Source: Azotobacter beijerinckii (lineage in GTDB: Bacteria > Pseudomonadota > Gammaproteobacteria > Pseudomonadales > Pseudomonadaceae). Taken from it: a stretch of 64,000 nucleotides of DNA. The DNA lies in NCBI RefSeq assembly GCF_900110885.1, contig NZ_FOFJ01000005.1:7894-71893 (forward strand). The letters are read 5' to 3'. The notes under the pieces were generated by a model. The model was not told the origin of the DNA and did not search any database. It saw only the letters and a program-made list of their open reading frames with translations. The translations under genes and the position numbers were made by a program. Shown one piece after another: positions 17,040-26,980 of this stretch (positions within the stretch are counted from its first letter, which is position 1; every line of letters begins with the position of its first letter).

Positions 17040-17837
17040 ATGCGCCCGTGGCTCGCCGGCCTGCTCTGCTTCGCCCTGCCGCTGATGGCCGCCGAGCGGG
17101 TGGTCAGCCTGGCGCCGTCGCTCACCGAACTGATGCTCGAACTGGATGCCGGCGACCGCCTGGTCGGCGTGCTCGACGGCGGCGAACGGCCGGCGGCGCT
17201 GGCCGGCCTGCCTTCGCTGGGGCGCTGGGGGCGGCTGGAAATGGAGGGCCTGCTCGCCCTGCGCCCGGACCTGATCCTGCTCTGGCCGGACAGCCTCGGC
17301 GCGGCGCAGCGCGAACAGTTGCGCGGTTTCGGCATCCCCGTTTTCGAGGCGCAGCCGCGGCGCTTGGAGGATATCGCCGGGCAGCTCGAGGCGCTCGGCG
17401 CGCAGGTGGGGCGCGCCGAACGGGGCCGGCAGCTGGCGGCGCAGCTGCGGGGGCAACTCGCCGAGCTGCGCCGCCATTACCGTCGCGAGGTGCCGCTGCG
17501 GGTCTTCTACCAGGTCTGGGACCGGCCGCTGTACAGCATCGGCGGTGTGCAGATCATCAGCGACGCCCTGCAGGTCTGCGGTGCGGTGAACGTCTTCGCC
17601 GACCTCGACCTGCCGGCGCCGCAGCTCTCCCTGGAGGCGGTGCTGGCGCGCGATCCCGAGGTGATCCTGGTCAGTGAGCCGGACCAGCTCGCCGCCTGGC
17701 AGGCCTGGCCGCAGCTGGGGGCGGTGCGCCGCGGGCAGGTCTGGGCAGTACCCGACCGCGGCCTCGAACGGCCCAGCCTGCAGATGCTGGCGGCCACCCG
17801 CACGCTCTGCGAGCTGCTGCGCCAGGCCCGGCCCTGA
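17040..17837 (+). CDS. btuF: Cobalamin-binding periplasmic protein, BtuF-like
   Basis: 265 residues. A short signal peptide (MRPWLAGLLCFALPLMA) is followed by a class III periplasmic binding fold: RVVSLAPSLTELMLELDAGDRLVGV, ALRPDLILLWPDSLG and a C-terminal SLEAVLARDPEVILVSE. These match BtuF and related helical-backbone metal-cofactor receptors. No BtuC or BtuD gene is adjacent, so B12 is the likely but unproven ligand. It lies 41 bp after ribA on the same strand. Confidence 0.82.
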   Translation: MRPWLAGLLCFALPLMAAERVVSLAPSLTELMLELDAGDRLVGVLDGGERPAALAGLPSLGRWGRLEMEGLLALRPDLILLWPDSLGAAQREQLRGFGIPVFEAQPRRLEDIAGQLEALGAQVGRAERGRQLAAQLRGQLAELRRHYRREVPLRVFYQVWDRPLYSIGGVQIISDALQVCGAVNVFADLDLPAPQLSLEAVLARDPEVILVSEPDQLAAWQAWPQLGAVRRGQVWAVPDRGLERPSLQMLAATRTLCELLRQARP

Positions 17838-17938
17838 TCGGCCCGCGGCGGGCAGGCGAAGCGGATGCATTCGGGCGGGCGGCGGCGCTATCGTTGTCCC
17901 ATTCCGATGTGGAAGGAGCGCGCAGGGAGGTCATGGGC

Positions 17939-18817
17939 ATGCTTCTCGAAACCCGCTATCCGATCGTGCTGGTCCACGGCCTGCTCGGCTTCGTGCGCCT
18001 GCCCGGCCATTCCTACTGGAACGGCATCGATGTGGCGCTGCGCCGGCGGGGGGTGGCGGTCTATCCGGTGCGGCTCTCCGGCGTGCACGACAACGAGGCG
18101 CTGGGCGCCCAACTGCTCGAACGCATTGCCGCGATCCGCGACGCCAGCGGGGCGCCCCGGGTCAATCTGCTCGGCCACAGCCAGGGCGGGCTGAGCGCCC
18201 GCTATGCGGCGGCGCGGCGCCCGGACTGGGTGGCCTCGGTGACCACCGTGGCCACGCCCAATCACGGCTCCGAGGTGGCCGACCGGCTGCGCGGCCGGCT
18301 GCCGCCCAGCGGTCGGCGCGAGCGCCTGCTGGCGCGGGGCATCGAAGGGCTGGCGCGGCTGATGGAGCGGCTCGAATGCGCCGAGCCGGGACTCTGCCTG
18401 CCCCTCGACGGGCCGGCCTCGCTGCTGGCGCTGACCAGCGAAGGCATGGCCGGCTTCAACGCCCGCTACCCGCAGGGGCTGCCCGTGCGCTGGGGCGGCG
18501 AGGGCGCCGAGGAAGTCGACGGGGTGCGCTACTACTCCTGGGGCGGCACCCTGCAGACCCGCGACGATGCCGTGCTGGACCTGGACCCCGGGCATGTCCT
18601 GTGCCGGCAGCTGGCCCGCTGCTTCGTCCGCGAGGCCGGACAGAACGACGGCCTGGTCGGACGCTTCAGCTCGCACCTGGGCAAGGTGATCCGCTCCGAC
18701 TATCCCTTCGACCATCTGGACGTCATCAATCGCTGCGAGGGACGCCGAGAGGGGGCGGCCGATCCGCTCGGGGTGTACCTCGAACACCTGGCGCGACTGG
18801 CCGAGGCCGGGCTTTAG
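17939..18817 (+). CDS. LipA-like triacylglycerol lipase without signal peptide
   Basis: 292 residues homologous to Pseudomonas family I lipases: ETRYPIVLVHGLLGF, YWNGIDVALRRRGVAVYPV, the nucleophile elbow GHSQGG (Ser81), GQNDGLVG (Asp237) and FSSHLG (His246). These positions track Ser82, Asp229 and His251 of P. aeruginosa LipA. No signal peptide precedes the mature-like start, and no Lif foldase gene is near, so secretion is doubtful. I chose ATG 17939, 8 bp after GGGAGG; ATG 17933 is too close to that site. The stop overlaps the convergent DUF6152 gene. Confidence 0.85.
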   Translation: MLLETRYPIVLVHGLLGFVRLPGHSYWNGIDVALRRRGVAVYPVRLSGVHDNEALGAQLLERIAAIRDASGAPRVNLLGHSQGGLSARYAAARRPDWVASVTTVATPNHGSEVADRLRGRLPPSGRRERLLARGIEGLARLMERLECAEPGLCLPLDGPASLLALTSEGMAGFNARYPQGLPVRWGGEGAEEVDGVRYYSWGGTLQTRDDAVLDLDPGHVLCRQLARCFVREAGQNDGLVGRFSSHLGKVIRSDYPFDHLDVINRCEGRREGAADPLGVYLEHLARLAEAGL

Positions 18818-19188
18818 TGCAGCTCCAGGGTGCGTCCGTCGAGGATGAGGCGCTCGGCGCGCATCTCCGCGCTGCCGTCCTTGCGCGGCGAGCCGACCAG
18901 GATCACCGGCCTTCCCGGGCGCAGGTCGTTCTTGATGACGCCGCGCGACAGCAGGAGCGAGGAGGCGCCCAGGATCACCTTCCACTCCTTGCCTTGGTAG
19001 TTGACCCGGACCTCGGTCTGGGCGCTGCGATAGTGAATCCGTTTCAGCGGCGCCTCGATGGTCAATCTCTCTCCCGTGTCGTAGGCGTCCCAGTCCGGGT
19101 TAGTCAGCCGCGCGGAGGCGCCGAGCAGCACGGAGGCACCGAGCAGCAGCACGAGGCAGGAAAGTGGCAGGCAGCGTTTCTTGAGCAT
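18814..19188 (-). CDS. DUF6152-like exported protein
   Basis: 124 residues. The N-terminus MLKKRCLPLSCLVLLLGASVLLGASA is a signal peptide. The domain (LTIEAPLKRIHYRSAQTEVRVNYQGKEWKVILGASS in parts, then RPGRPVILVGSPRKDGSAEMRAERLIL) is a small beta fold like DUF6152. ATG 19186-19188 is preferred to the upstream in-frame codon because it opens on the signal peptide. The TAA interleaves with the TAG of the convergent lipase gene. The function is unknown. Confidence 0.7.
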   Translation of the reverse strand: MLKKRCLPLSCLVLLLGASVLLGASARLTNPDWDAYDTGERLTIEAPLKRIHYRSAQTEVRVNYQGKEWKVILGASSLLLSRGVIKNDLRPGRPVILVGSPRKDGSAEMRAERLILDGRTLELH

Positions 19189-19284
19189 GATGGGGATCCC
19201 GGGGCGAGGCGTCGGTGATCCCAAAACCATAGGCCAGAATCCTTCGGCCGGTGGGATGCGCCGCTGCGCCGCTCTCGGCGCCTC

Positions 19285-20547
19285 TCAGCCGTAGCGCCGC
19301 CGCGCCTCGATGGCCAGGCCGCTGCCGATGCTGCCGAAGCGGTCGCCTTCCACCAGCCGGGCTCCCGGCAGCAGCGCGGCGACGCTTTCGCGCAGTGCCG
19401 GCACGCCGCTGGAGCCGCCGGTGAAGAACAGCGTGTCGATCCGCTCCCGCGCCACTCCGGCACCGGCCAGGAGGCTTTCGAGACTGGCGCGGACCCGCTC
19501 CAGCAACGGGTCGATGGCCCGCTCGAAGAGCGCACGGTCGAGTTCGGCGGCCAGCTGCGCCTCGATGCGCGCCAGATCGATGCGGTAGCGTTCGCTGTCG
19601 CCGAGGGCGATCTTGCCGTCCTCCACCTGCATCGCCAGCCAGTGCCCGGCGCGCTGTTCGATCAGTTTGAACAGCCGGTCGATGCCGGTGGGGTCGAGGA
19701 TGTCGTAGCGCATGCTCGCCAGCGCCCGCTGCGAGGCCTGGGCGTAGACGGCGTTGATGGTGTGCCAGGTGGCCAGGTTGAGGTGCACGCTGGTCGGCAT
19801 CGGCGCGTCGCTCTTCATCCGGCTGCCGTAGCCGAACAGCGGCATCACCCCCTGCAGGCTGAGTTGGCGGTCGAAGTCGGTGCCGCCGATGTGCACGCCG
19901 CCGGTGGCGAGGATGTCGTCCTGCCGCTCGGCGAGGGCGCGGCGTTCGGGCGCCAAGCGTACCAGGGAGAAGTCCGAGGTGCCGCCGCCGATGTCGACGA
20001 TCAGCACTAGCTCCTCGCGGGCGATGACCGACTCGTAGTCGAAGGCCGCGGCGATCGGCTCGTACTGGAAGGAAACCTCCTTCAGGCCGAGGCCCTTCGC
20101 CACCCCGAGCAGGGTGTCGGCGGCCTCCCGGTCGGCCTGCGGGTCCTCGTCGACGAAGAACACCGGGCGGCCCAGCACCGCCTCCTCGAAGGGGCGCCCG
20201 GCCACCGCCTCGGCGCGCCGCTTCAGCTCGCCGAGGAACAGCTTGAGGATCTCCTTGAACGGCAGCGCACTGCCGAGCACCGTGGTTTCGCTTTTCAGCA
20301 GCTTGGAGCCCAGCAGGCTCTTCAGCGAGCGCATCAGGCGGCCTTCGTAGCCTTCCAGGTATTCGTGCAGGGCTTGGCGGCCGAACACCGGGCGGCGCTC
20401 CTCGAAGTTGAAGAAGAGTACCGAGGGCAGGGTGATCCGGCCGTCCTCCAGGGGGATCAGCGTCTCCGCGCCAGGGCGCAGCCAGCCGACGGTGGAGTTG
20501 GAGGTGCCGAAGTCGATGCCGCAGGCGCGGGCGGGCAGGGTGGTCAT
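19285..20547 (-). CDS. yegD: Hsp70-family protein, YegD-like
   Basis: 420 residues. The Hsp70 ATPase fold is present with phosphate-1 GIDFGTSNSTVGW, connect-1/phosphate-2 LVLIVDIGGGTSDFSLVRL and adenosine motif LFFTGGSSGVPALRESV, but there is no substrate-binding domain. This is the size and layout of YegD, a chaperone-like ATPase of unknown partner. It is a single-gene unit on the minus strand, 82 bp downstream of the retS stop codon. Confidence 0.9.
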   Translation of the reverse strand: MTTLPARACGIDFGTSNSTVGWLRPGAETLIPLEDGRITLPSVLFFNFEERRPVFGRQALHEYLEGYEGRLMRSLKSLLGSKLLKSETTVLGSALPFKEILKLFLGELKRRAEAVAGRPFEEAVLGRPVFFVDEDPQADREAADTLLGVAKGLGLKEVSFQYEPIAAAFDYESVIAREELVLIVDIGGGTSDFSLVRLAPERRALAERQDDILATGGVHIGGTDFDRQLSLQGVMPLFGYGSRMKSDAPMPTSVHLNLATWHTINAVYAQASQRALASMRYDILDPTGIDRLFKLIEQRAGHWLAMQVEDGKIALGDSERYRIDLARIEAQLAAELDRALFERAIDPLLERVRASLESLLAGAGVARERIDTLFFTGGSSGVPALRESVAALLPGARLVEGDRFGSIGSGLAIEARRRYG

Positions 20548-20629
20548 GGCGCGGGCTCGGGCGAAAAAGGGGCGCGCATTCTATCAGGCCCTCGCCGGAG
20601 GTCTGCACCCGCCCGCCTGCCGGTGCGGA

Positions 20630-23437
20630 TCAGGGATGGAGCGCGTGGCGGTACTGTTCCTTGCGTTCCACCCATTGCTCGATCAGGGCGCGCAGCTGGG
20701 ACAGTTCCACCGGCTTGGCCAGGTGGCCGTCCATGCCGACCCGCTGGGCGTGCTCGCGGTGCTCGCTGAGGATGTGCGCAGTAAGCGCGACGATCGGCGT
20801 GTGCGGGCGATGTTCGAGGATCTCCCAGGCGCGCAGCTGCTCGGTGGCGGCGAAGCCGTCGAGGATCGGCATCTCGCAGTCCATCAGCACCAGGTCGTAC
20901 TGCCGGGTCTTCATCGCCTGCAGGGCTTCCTCGCCGTTGCTGGCGGTGTCCGGCTGCAGGTTGAGCTTGCGCAGCATGCCGCGGATCACCTTGGTGGAGA
21001 TGCTGTTGTCCTCGGCGACCAGAATGCGGAAGTCGCTCGGCACCTCCAGGGGGGTGTTCTCTCCCGGGACGGCGGGCTGCGGATGGCCGGCGCGGCGCTT
21101 GGCGAGTTCGTCGGCGAGGGTGGTCTTCAGCGTATAGCCGGCCACCGGCTTGGCGAGGGTGCAGGTGATGCCGGCGTTGCGTGCGTAGATCCGGCTCGGC
21201 GCATCGCTGAGACCGGTCAGCATGATCAGCAGGATGTCGTGGTCCAGGCCGGGGTCTTCCTTGATTCGCTGCGCCAGCTGCAGACCGCTCATGCCGGGCA
21301 TGTTCTGGTCGAGCAGCGCTGCGTCGAAGTATTCCCCCAGATGGGCCTTGGTGCGCAGCAGGGCCAGGGCCTCCTTGCCGGAGGATACCGCGCTGACCTT
21401 CAGGCCCCAGGCCACGCATTGCTGCAGCAGCACCTTGCGACAGGTGTCGTTGTCGTCCACCACCAGCAGGCGGGCGTCCTGCAGCTGGCCGTCGAGGTCG
21501 GCGACCGGGCGTTCCAGGCAGGCGGGGTCGAGCGGCAGCGACATCCAGATCGTGCTGCCCTTGTCGGGGCCGATGTCGATGCCGTAGCGCCCCTGCATCA
21601 ACAGGACCAGCTGGCGGGCGATGACCAGGCCCAGGCTGCCGTCGAGCTGCGCGGCGGAGAGCAGGTCGCGGCTCTGCAGTTCGCTGTTGAGCAAGGCCTC
21701 GCGGCGGCTCGCCGACATCGGCTGGCCGGTGTCCTGCACGGCGATGTGCAGACGCGGCTGCGAACCCTCGGTTTCCAGCGACACCTTGAGGAGGATCTCG
21801 CCTTCGTCGGTCTGCCGGAAGGCGTTGTCGATCAGGGTCAGCAGGGCCTGGCGCAGGCGCGTCGGATCGCCGTTGACCACCCGCGGCACCTGCGGCTGGA
21901 GAAAGCTGATCAACTCGACCCGGCGCCGTTCCGCCTTGATGCGGAAGATGCCCAGGCAGTCCTCGATCAGACCGTTGAGGTCGAACGGCACGTCGTCCAG
22001 TTCGATCTGCCCGGACTCCAGGCGGGAGATGTCGAGGATGTCGTTGATCAGGCTGAGCAGCTCGTTGCCCGAGCTGTTGATGGTCTGCACGTAGTCGTAC
22101 TGCTTGGCGGTCAGCGGCGTGCCGAGCAGCAGTTCGGTCATGCCCAGGACGCCGTTCATCGGCGTGCGGATCTCGTGGCTGAGCTTGGCCAGGAACTCGC
22201 TCTTGGCGCGCAGCTCCGCGCTGCTCGCCGCCTCGCTGGTGCGCCGGGCCGCACGGTCCTGCTCGATCTTGCGCTGCCGCTCGGCGAGGGCGAAGCCGAG
22301 CAGCAGACCGCTGGCGGCGCTGAAGGCGAAGAGCGCGAAGACCTGCCAGCAGGGACCGAACTGGCCGAAGTCGAGCAGCATCGACAGATAGGCGCTGAAG
22401 CCCAGGTGGAAGAGCACCATCCCGACCAGCACCAGGCGCGCCGGACGATAGCCGCGCAGCCAGTGGTAGAGCGCGCAGACCGTCGCGGTCAGGCTGGCGA
22501 TCAGGATCAGTCCGCTGCGCAGCCCGTCGTGGGGAGACGGGCCGTCCAGCACGACGGCCAGGGCCAGCGCGGCGATCTCGCCGCGCAGCAGCCAGTCGAA
22601 CAGGCGCGGGCGCTCCACCTGGTCGAAGAAGCTGCAGGTGAACAGCAGCAGGAAGAGGAAGCTGGCGAGGGCGGCGATGTCCGCCGCCGGTATCTGGTAG
22701 CGCTCGAGCGGTGGCAGCCAGGCGCCGAGCAGGCCGAAGTGCGCGACGGCACTGAGCAGGAGCGAACCCTGCATGGCCGCCAGCCAGAGATTGCAGAGCG
22801 CCTTGTTGTAGCCGAAGCGGATCAGGTTGTAGAGCACCCCCAGGGCGAGGGCGCTGAGCAGTGCGCCCAGCGTGTAGGCCAGCTTGTTCTTGCCGAGCAG
22901 CCCGGCGGTATCGATGTAGTCGAACCAGGCCGGTGCCGCCTGCCGGGGGGCCAGTCGCAGCCAGACCTCGCGCGGCATCTGGTCCGCCGGCAGGGCGAAC
23001 AGGTGGGCCTGGTCGGGGGCGGACAGGTTGGCCGGGAGCATCGCCCCGGTTTCGATCCCGCGTTCCTGGACGCCTCGGTTGGTCAGGAAGAAGTCGACCC
23101 GATCCACCCGTGGGGCGAACACCCAGATCCAGTGGGGATCGTCGTGGGCGGCGATGGGCACGTGCAGCCAGGCGGCCTGGTTGGCCGGCAGGGTGAGGGA
23201 GTGGTGGTCGAGCGGGACGAAGCGGTCGCGATGCTTGATGACGTCCTTCAGCGTCAGGCTGGCCGACTCGTCGAGGAGAAGCCGCCAGTCGCCCCGCGGC
23301 ATTCCATGACCGGAGTAAGCGGCAGGCATGGCGGTTTCGCCCGAACGCAGCAGGCTCTCCGCCAAGCTCGGCAATGTCGCGAGCACGACCAGCAGCAGCG
23401 TGACGATGAGCGTTGTGGCATTCCAAAGCCGGCGCAC
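20630..23437 (-). CDS. retS: Hybrid sensor kinase RetS
   Basis: 935 residues from a GTG start. In order: signal/anchor helix, a periplasmic 7TMR-DISM extracellular-2 domain (about 40-180), seven TM helices (about 185-395), HisKA with KLSHEIRTPMNGV (His421), an HATPase-like domain, receiver 1 (ALLDQNMPGMSG, Asp710) and receiver 2 (VLMDCEMPILDG, Asp853). These correspond to His424, Asp713 and Asp858 of P. aeruginosa RetS, and the purD neighbour is the same. RetS blocks GacS and so lowers rsmY/rsmZ, favouring motility over biofilm. GTG 23435-23437 lies 7 bp after GGAAGGGA and downstream of a TATAAT box; the longer TTG-started frame would begin upstream of the promoter. Confidence 0.93.
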   Translation of the reverse strand: MRRLWNATTLIVTLLLVVLATLPSLAESLLRSGETAMPAAYSGHGMPRGDWRLLLDESASLTLKDVIKHRDRFVPLDHHSLTLPANQAAWLHVPIAAHDDPHWIWVFAPRVDRVDFFLTNRGVQERGIETGAMLPANLSAPDQAHLFALPADQMPREVWLRLAPRQAAPAWFDYIDTAGLLGKNKLAYTLGALLSALALGVLYNLIRFGYNKALCNLWLAAMQGSLLLSAVAHFGLLGAWLPPLERYQIPAADIAALASFLFLLLFTCSFFDQVERPRLFDWLLRGEIAALALAVVLDGPSPHDGLRSGLILIASLTATVCALYHWLRGYRPARLVLVGMVLFHLGFSAYLSMLLDFGQFGPCWQVFALFAFSAASGLLLGFALAERQRKIEQDRAARRTSEAASSAELRAKSEFLAKLSHEIRTPMNGVLGMTELLLGTPLTAKQYDYVQTINSSGNELLSLINDILDISRLESGQIELDDVPFDLNGLIEDCLGIFRIKAERRRVELISFLQPQVPRVVNGDPTRLRQALLTLIDNAFRQTDEGEILLKVSLETEGSQPRLHIAVQDTGQPMSASRREALLNSELQSRDLLSAAQLDGSLGLVIARQLVLLMQGRYGIDIGPDKGSTIWMSLPLDPACLERPVADLDGQLQDARLLVVDDNDTCRKVLLQQCVAWGLKVSAVSSGKEALALLRTKAHLGEYFDAALLDQNMPGMSGLQLAQRIKEDPGLDHDILLIMLTGLSDAPSRIYARNAGITCTLAKPVAGYTLKTTLADELAKRRAGHPQPAVPGENTPLEVPSDFRILVAEDNSISTKVIRGMLRKLNLQPDTASNGEEALQAMKTRQYDLVLMDCEMPILDGFAATEQLRAWEILEHRPHTPIVALTAHILSEHREHAQRVGMDGHLAKPVELSQLRALIEQWVERKEQYRHALHP

Positions 23438-23467
23438 GGCGAAGTCCCTTCCAGAATGAGTGGCCAA

Positions 23468-23496
23468 ATTATAACCAATCGCCCGCTCTAAGGTAA
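23468..23496 (-). promoter_or_regulatory. Sigma-70 promoter of retS
   Basis: On the minus strand a perfect TATAAT (23468-23473) lies 17 bp from TTACCT (23491-23496), a moderate -35. Transcription would begin just before the GTG start at 23437. It sits immediately after the purD terminator, so retS has its own promoter. Confidence 0.6.
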
Positions 23497-23501
23497 TAAG
23501 C

Positions 23502-23524
23502 AAAAGGCCATCATCCGATGGCCT
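23502..23524 (-). terminator. Intrinsic terminator after purD
   Basis: On the minus strand a 7-bp stem AGGCCAT/ATGGCCT with a 6-nt loop is followed by TTTTGCTT. It lies 34 bp after the purD stop and ends the purHD transcript before retS. Confidence 0.75.
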
Positions 23525-23557
23525 CTTCCCTGCCCGATGCCGCGGCGTGTGCCGCTT

Positions 23558-24838
<1,281 letters not shown>

Positions 24839-24857
24839 GTTTCAAGCCTCATGTGAT

Positions 24858-24959
24858 CGTTCCCACGCTCCGCGTGGGAACGTTGCTGTGGACGCTCGGC
24901 GTCCGCGGCATGGGACGCGGAGCGTCCCGGGCTGCATCCCCACGCGGAGCGCGGGGATG
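24858..24959. repeat. Cluster of four palindromic hairpin repeats between purH and purD
   Basis: Four inverted repeats stand side by side: 24858-24882 (CGTTCCCACG, core CTCCG), 24890-24904 (GGACGC/GCGTCC), 24912-24928 (GGGACGC/GCGTCCC) and 24935-24959 (CATCCCC/GGGGATG). All share the core ACGCTCCGCGT or its variants. This resembles the dispersed GC-rich palindromes (REP/BIME-like) found between genes in Pseudomonas. They may stabilise or attenuate the purHD message or be remains of RAYT-mobilised units. Confidence 0.8.
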
Positions 24960-24979
24960 ATTGGTCGGTGCGGTCGATC

Positions 24980-26587
24980 TCAGTGGCGGAAGTGGCGCAT
25001 GCCGGTGAATACCATCGCCATGCCGGCTTCGTCGGCCGCGGCGATCACTTCGTTGTCGCGCATCGAGCCGCCCGGCTGGATCACCGCGGTGATGCCGGCT
25101 TTGGCCGCGTTGTCGATGCCGTCGCGGAACGGGAAGAAGGCGTCCGAGGCCATCACCGCGCCCTGGACCGCGAGGCCCGCGTGCTCGGCCTTGATCGCGG
25201 CGATCCGCGCCGAATTCACGCGAGACATCTGGCCGGCGCCGACGCCGACGGTCTGGCGGTTCTTGGCGTAGACGATGGCGTTGGACTTGACGAACTTGGC
25301 CACTTTCCAGGCGAAGATCAGGTCGTGGATTTCCTGCTCGTTCGGCGCGCGCTGAGTGACGACCTTGAGGTCGGCCGCGGCGATCATGCCGATGTCGCGA
25401 CTCTGCACCAGCAGGCCGCCGTTGACGCGCTTGTAGTCCAGGCCGGCGCTGCGCTCGGCGGGCCACTGGCCGCACTCGAGCAGGCGCACGTTGGCCTTGG
25501 CGGCGACCACCGCGCGGGCCTCGGCGGACACGCTCGGAGCGATGATCACCTCGACGAACTGGCGTTCGACGATGGCCTTGGCGGTCTCGCCGTCCAGCTC
25601 GCGGTTGAAGGCGATGATGCCGCCGAAGGCCGATTCGGTATCGGTGGCGTAGGCCAGGTCGTAGGCCTTGCGGATGCCGCCCTCGGTTTCCGGGACCACG
25701 GCCACGCCGCACGGGTTGGCATGCTTGACGATCACGCAGGCCGGCTTGACGAAGCTCTTCACGCACTCCAGTGCGGCGTCGGTGTCGGCCACGTTGTTGT
25801 AGGAGAGTTCCTTGCCCTGCAACTGCTTGGCGGTGGCGATGCTGGCCTCAAGCGGGTTGGCCTCGACGTAGAAGGCCGCGTTCTGGTGCGGGTTCTCGCC
25901 GTAGCGCATGTCCTGGGCCTTGACGAACTGGCTGTTGAAGGTGCGCGGGAACTCGCTGCGGCCTTCGGTGGACAGGGTCTCGGCCGACTGGTCGACGGTG
26001 CCCAGGTAGTTGGCGATCATGCCGTCGTAGGCGGCGGTGTGCTCGAAGGCCTTCAGCGCCAGGTCGAAGCGCTGGGCGTAGGTCAGGCCGCCGGCCTTGA
26101 GGCTGTCGACGATGCCGGCGTAGTCGCCGGCGTTGACCGCGATGGCGACGTCCTTGTGGTTCTTCGCCGCGCTGCGGACCATGGTCGGGCCGCCGATGTC
26201 GATGTTCTCGATGGCATCCGGCAGGGTGCAGCCGGGCTTGGCCACGGTGGCGGCGAACGGGTAGAGGTTGACCGCGACCAGGTCGATCGGAGCGATGCCG
26301 TGCTCGGCCATCACCGCGCCGTCGAGGTCGCGCCGGCCGAGGATGCCGCCGTGGATCTTCGGATGCAGGGTCTTCACCCGGCCGTCCATCATTTCCGGAA
26401 AACCGGTGTAGTCGGCCACTTCCACGGCGGCCACGCCGTTTTCACGCAGCAGCTTGAAGGTGCCGCCGGTGGAGAGGATCTCGACGCCGAGGGCGGCGAG
26501 TTCGCGGGCGAAGTCGACGACGCCGGTCTTGTCGGACACGCTGATCAGCGCGCGGCGGACGGGAAGGCGGGTGGTCTGGTCGGTCAT
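24980..26587 (-). CDS. purH: Bifunctional AICAR formyltransferase/IMP cyclohydrolase
   Basis: 535 residues. The N-terminal IMP cyclohydrolase (MGS-like) domain has [20 protein letters not shown] and STGGTFKLL. The C-terminal transformylase domain has the catalytic [10 protein letters not shown] and later [15 protein letters not shown]. It catalyses the last two steps to IMP. ATG 26585-26587 (MTDQTTRLP) is chosen as the family start; an in-frame ATG four codons upstream is possible. It lies downstream of the fis terminator and in the same orientation as dusB-fis. Confidence 0.97.
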   Translation of the reverse strand: MTDQTTRLPVRRALISVSDKTGVVDFARELAALGVEILSTGGTFKLLRENGVAAVEVADYTGFPEMMDGRVKTLHPKIHGGILGRRDLDGAVMAEHGIAPIDLVAVNLYPFAATVAKPGCTLPDAIENIDIGGPTMVRSAAKNHKDVAIAVNAGDYAGIVDSLKAGGLTYAQRFDLALKAFEHTAAYDGMIANYLGTVDQSAETLSTEGRSEFPRTFNSQFVKAQDMRYGENPHQNAAFYVEANPLEASIATAKQLQGKELSYNNVADTDAALECVKSFVKPACVIVKHANPCGVAVVPETEGGIRKAYDLAYATDTESAFGGIIAFNRELDGETAKAIVERQFVEVIIAPSVSAEARAVVAAKANVRLLECGQWPAERSAGLDYKRVNGGLLVQSRDIGMIAAADLKVVTQRAPNEQEIHDLIFAWKVAKFVKSNAIVYAKNRQTVGVGAGQMSRVNSARIAAIKAEHAGLAVQGAVMASDAFFPFRDGIDNAAKAGITAVIQPGGSMRDNEVIAAADEAGMAMVFTGMRHFRH

Positions 26588-26617
26588 CTCGGATTCCATC
26601 AGGACAGGATTGAATGG

Positions 26618-26646
26618 AAACGGGAGCGGCCGGGCCGCTCCCGTTT
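26618..26646 (-). terminator. Intrinsic terminator after fis
   Basis: A near-perfect 29-bp palindrome with arms AAACGGGAGCGGCC/GGCCGCTCCCGTTT stands 13 bp after the fis stop and ends in GTTTCC on the minus strand. It separates dusB-fis from purHD. Confidence 0.8.
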
Positions 26647-26659
26647 CAGACGGATAGGG

Positions 26660-26980
26660 TTACAGCAGGTCGTACTGCTTGAGCTTCTTGCGCAGGGTAC
26701 CGCGGTTCAGGCCGAGCAGTTCGGAGGCCTTGGTCTGGTTGCCCTTGACGTACTGCATCACGGTTTCCAGCAGGGGGGCCTCCACTTCGGAGAGCACCAG
26801 GTTGTAGACGTCCGTGACGGCGGCCCCCTCGAGATGGGCGAAATAGTTGCGCAGCGCCTTCTCCACGCTGTCGCGCAGCGTCTGGCCCGCCTCGCTCGGC
26901 GTGTTCAGGTGCTGTTTCAGATTGGCGTTGTCACTCACGGGTGTCGTTCCACTCTCTAAAGTCTCGGTCGTCGTCGTCAT
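26660..26980 (-). CDS. fis: DNA-binding protein Fis
   Basis: 106 residues. The C-terminal helix-turn-helix [28 protein letters not shown] is characteristic, as is the central dimerisation part ([16 protein letters not shown]). Fis bends DNA and tunes rRNA, topology and recombination genes. The N-terminus is slightly longer than the E. coli form, as usual in Pseudomonas. Its ATG overlaps the dusB stop (ATGA), the classical dusB-fis operon. Confidence 0.97.
   Translation of the reverse strand: MTTTTETLESGTTPVSDNANLKQHLNTPSEAGQTLRDSVEKALRNYFAHLEGAAVTDVYNLVLSEVEAPLLETVMQYVKGNQTKASELLGLNRGTLRKKLKQYDLL

Noticed and set aside
20408..23491. 1027-codon open frame on the plus strand
   Set aside because: It is antisense to retS, has no domain and a Gln/Val/Gly-rich composition typical of the reverse of GC-rich genes.
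23438..23503. Upstream TTG start for retS
   Set aside because: It lies upstream of the TATAAT promoter and overlaps the purD terminator; the GTG at 23437 has a proper ribosome binding site.
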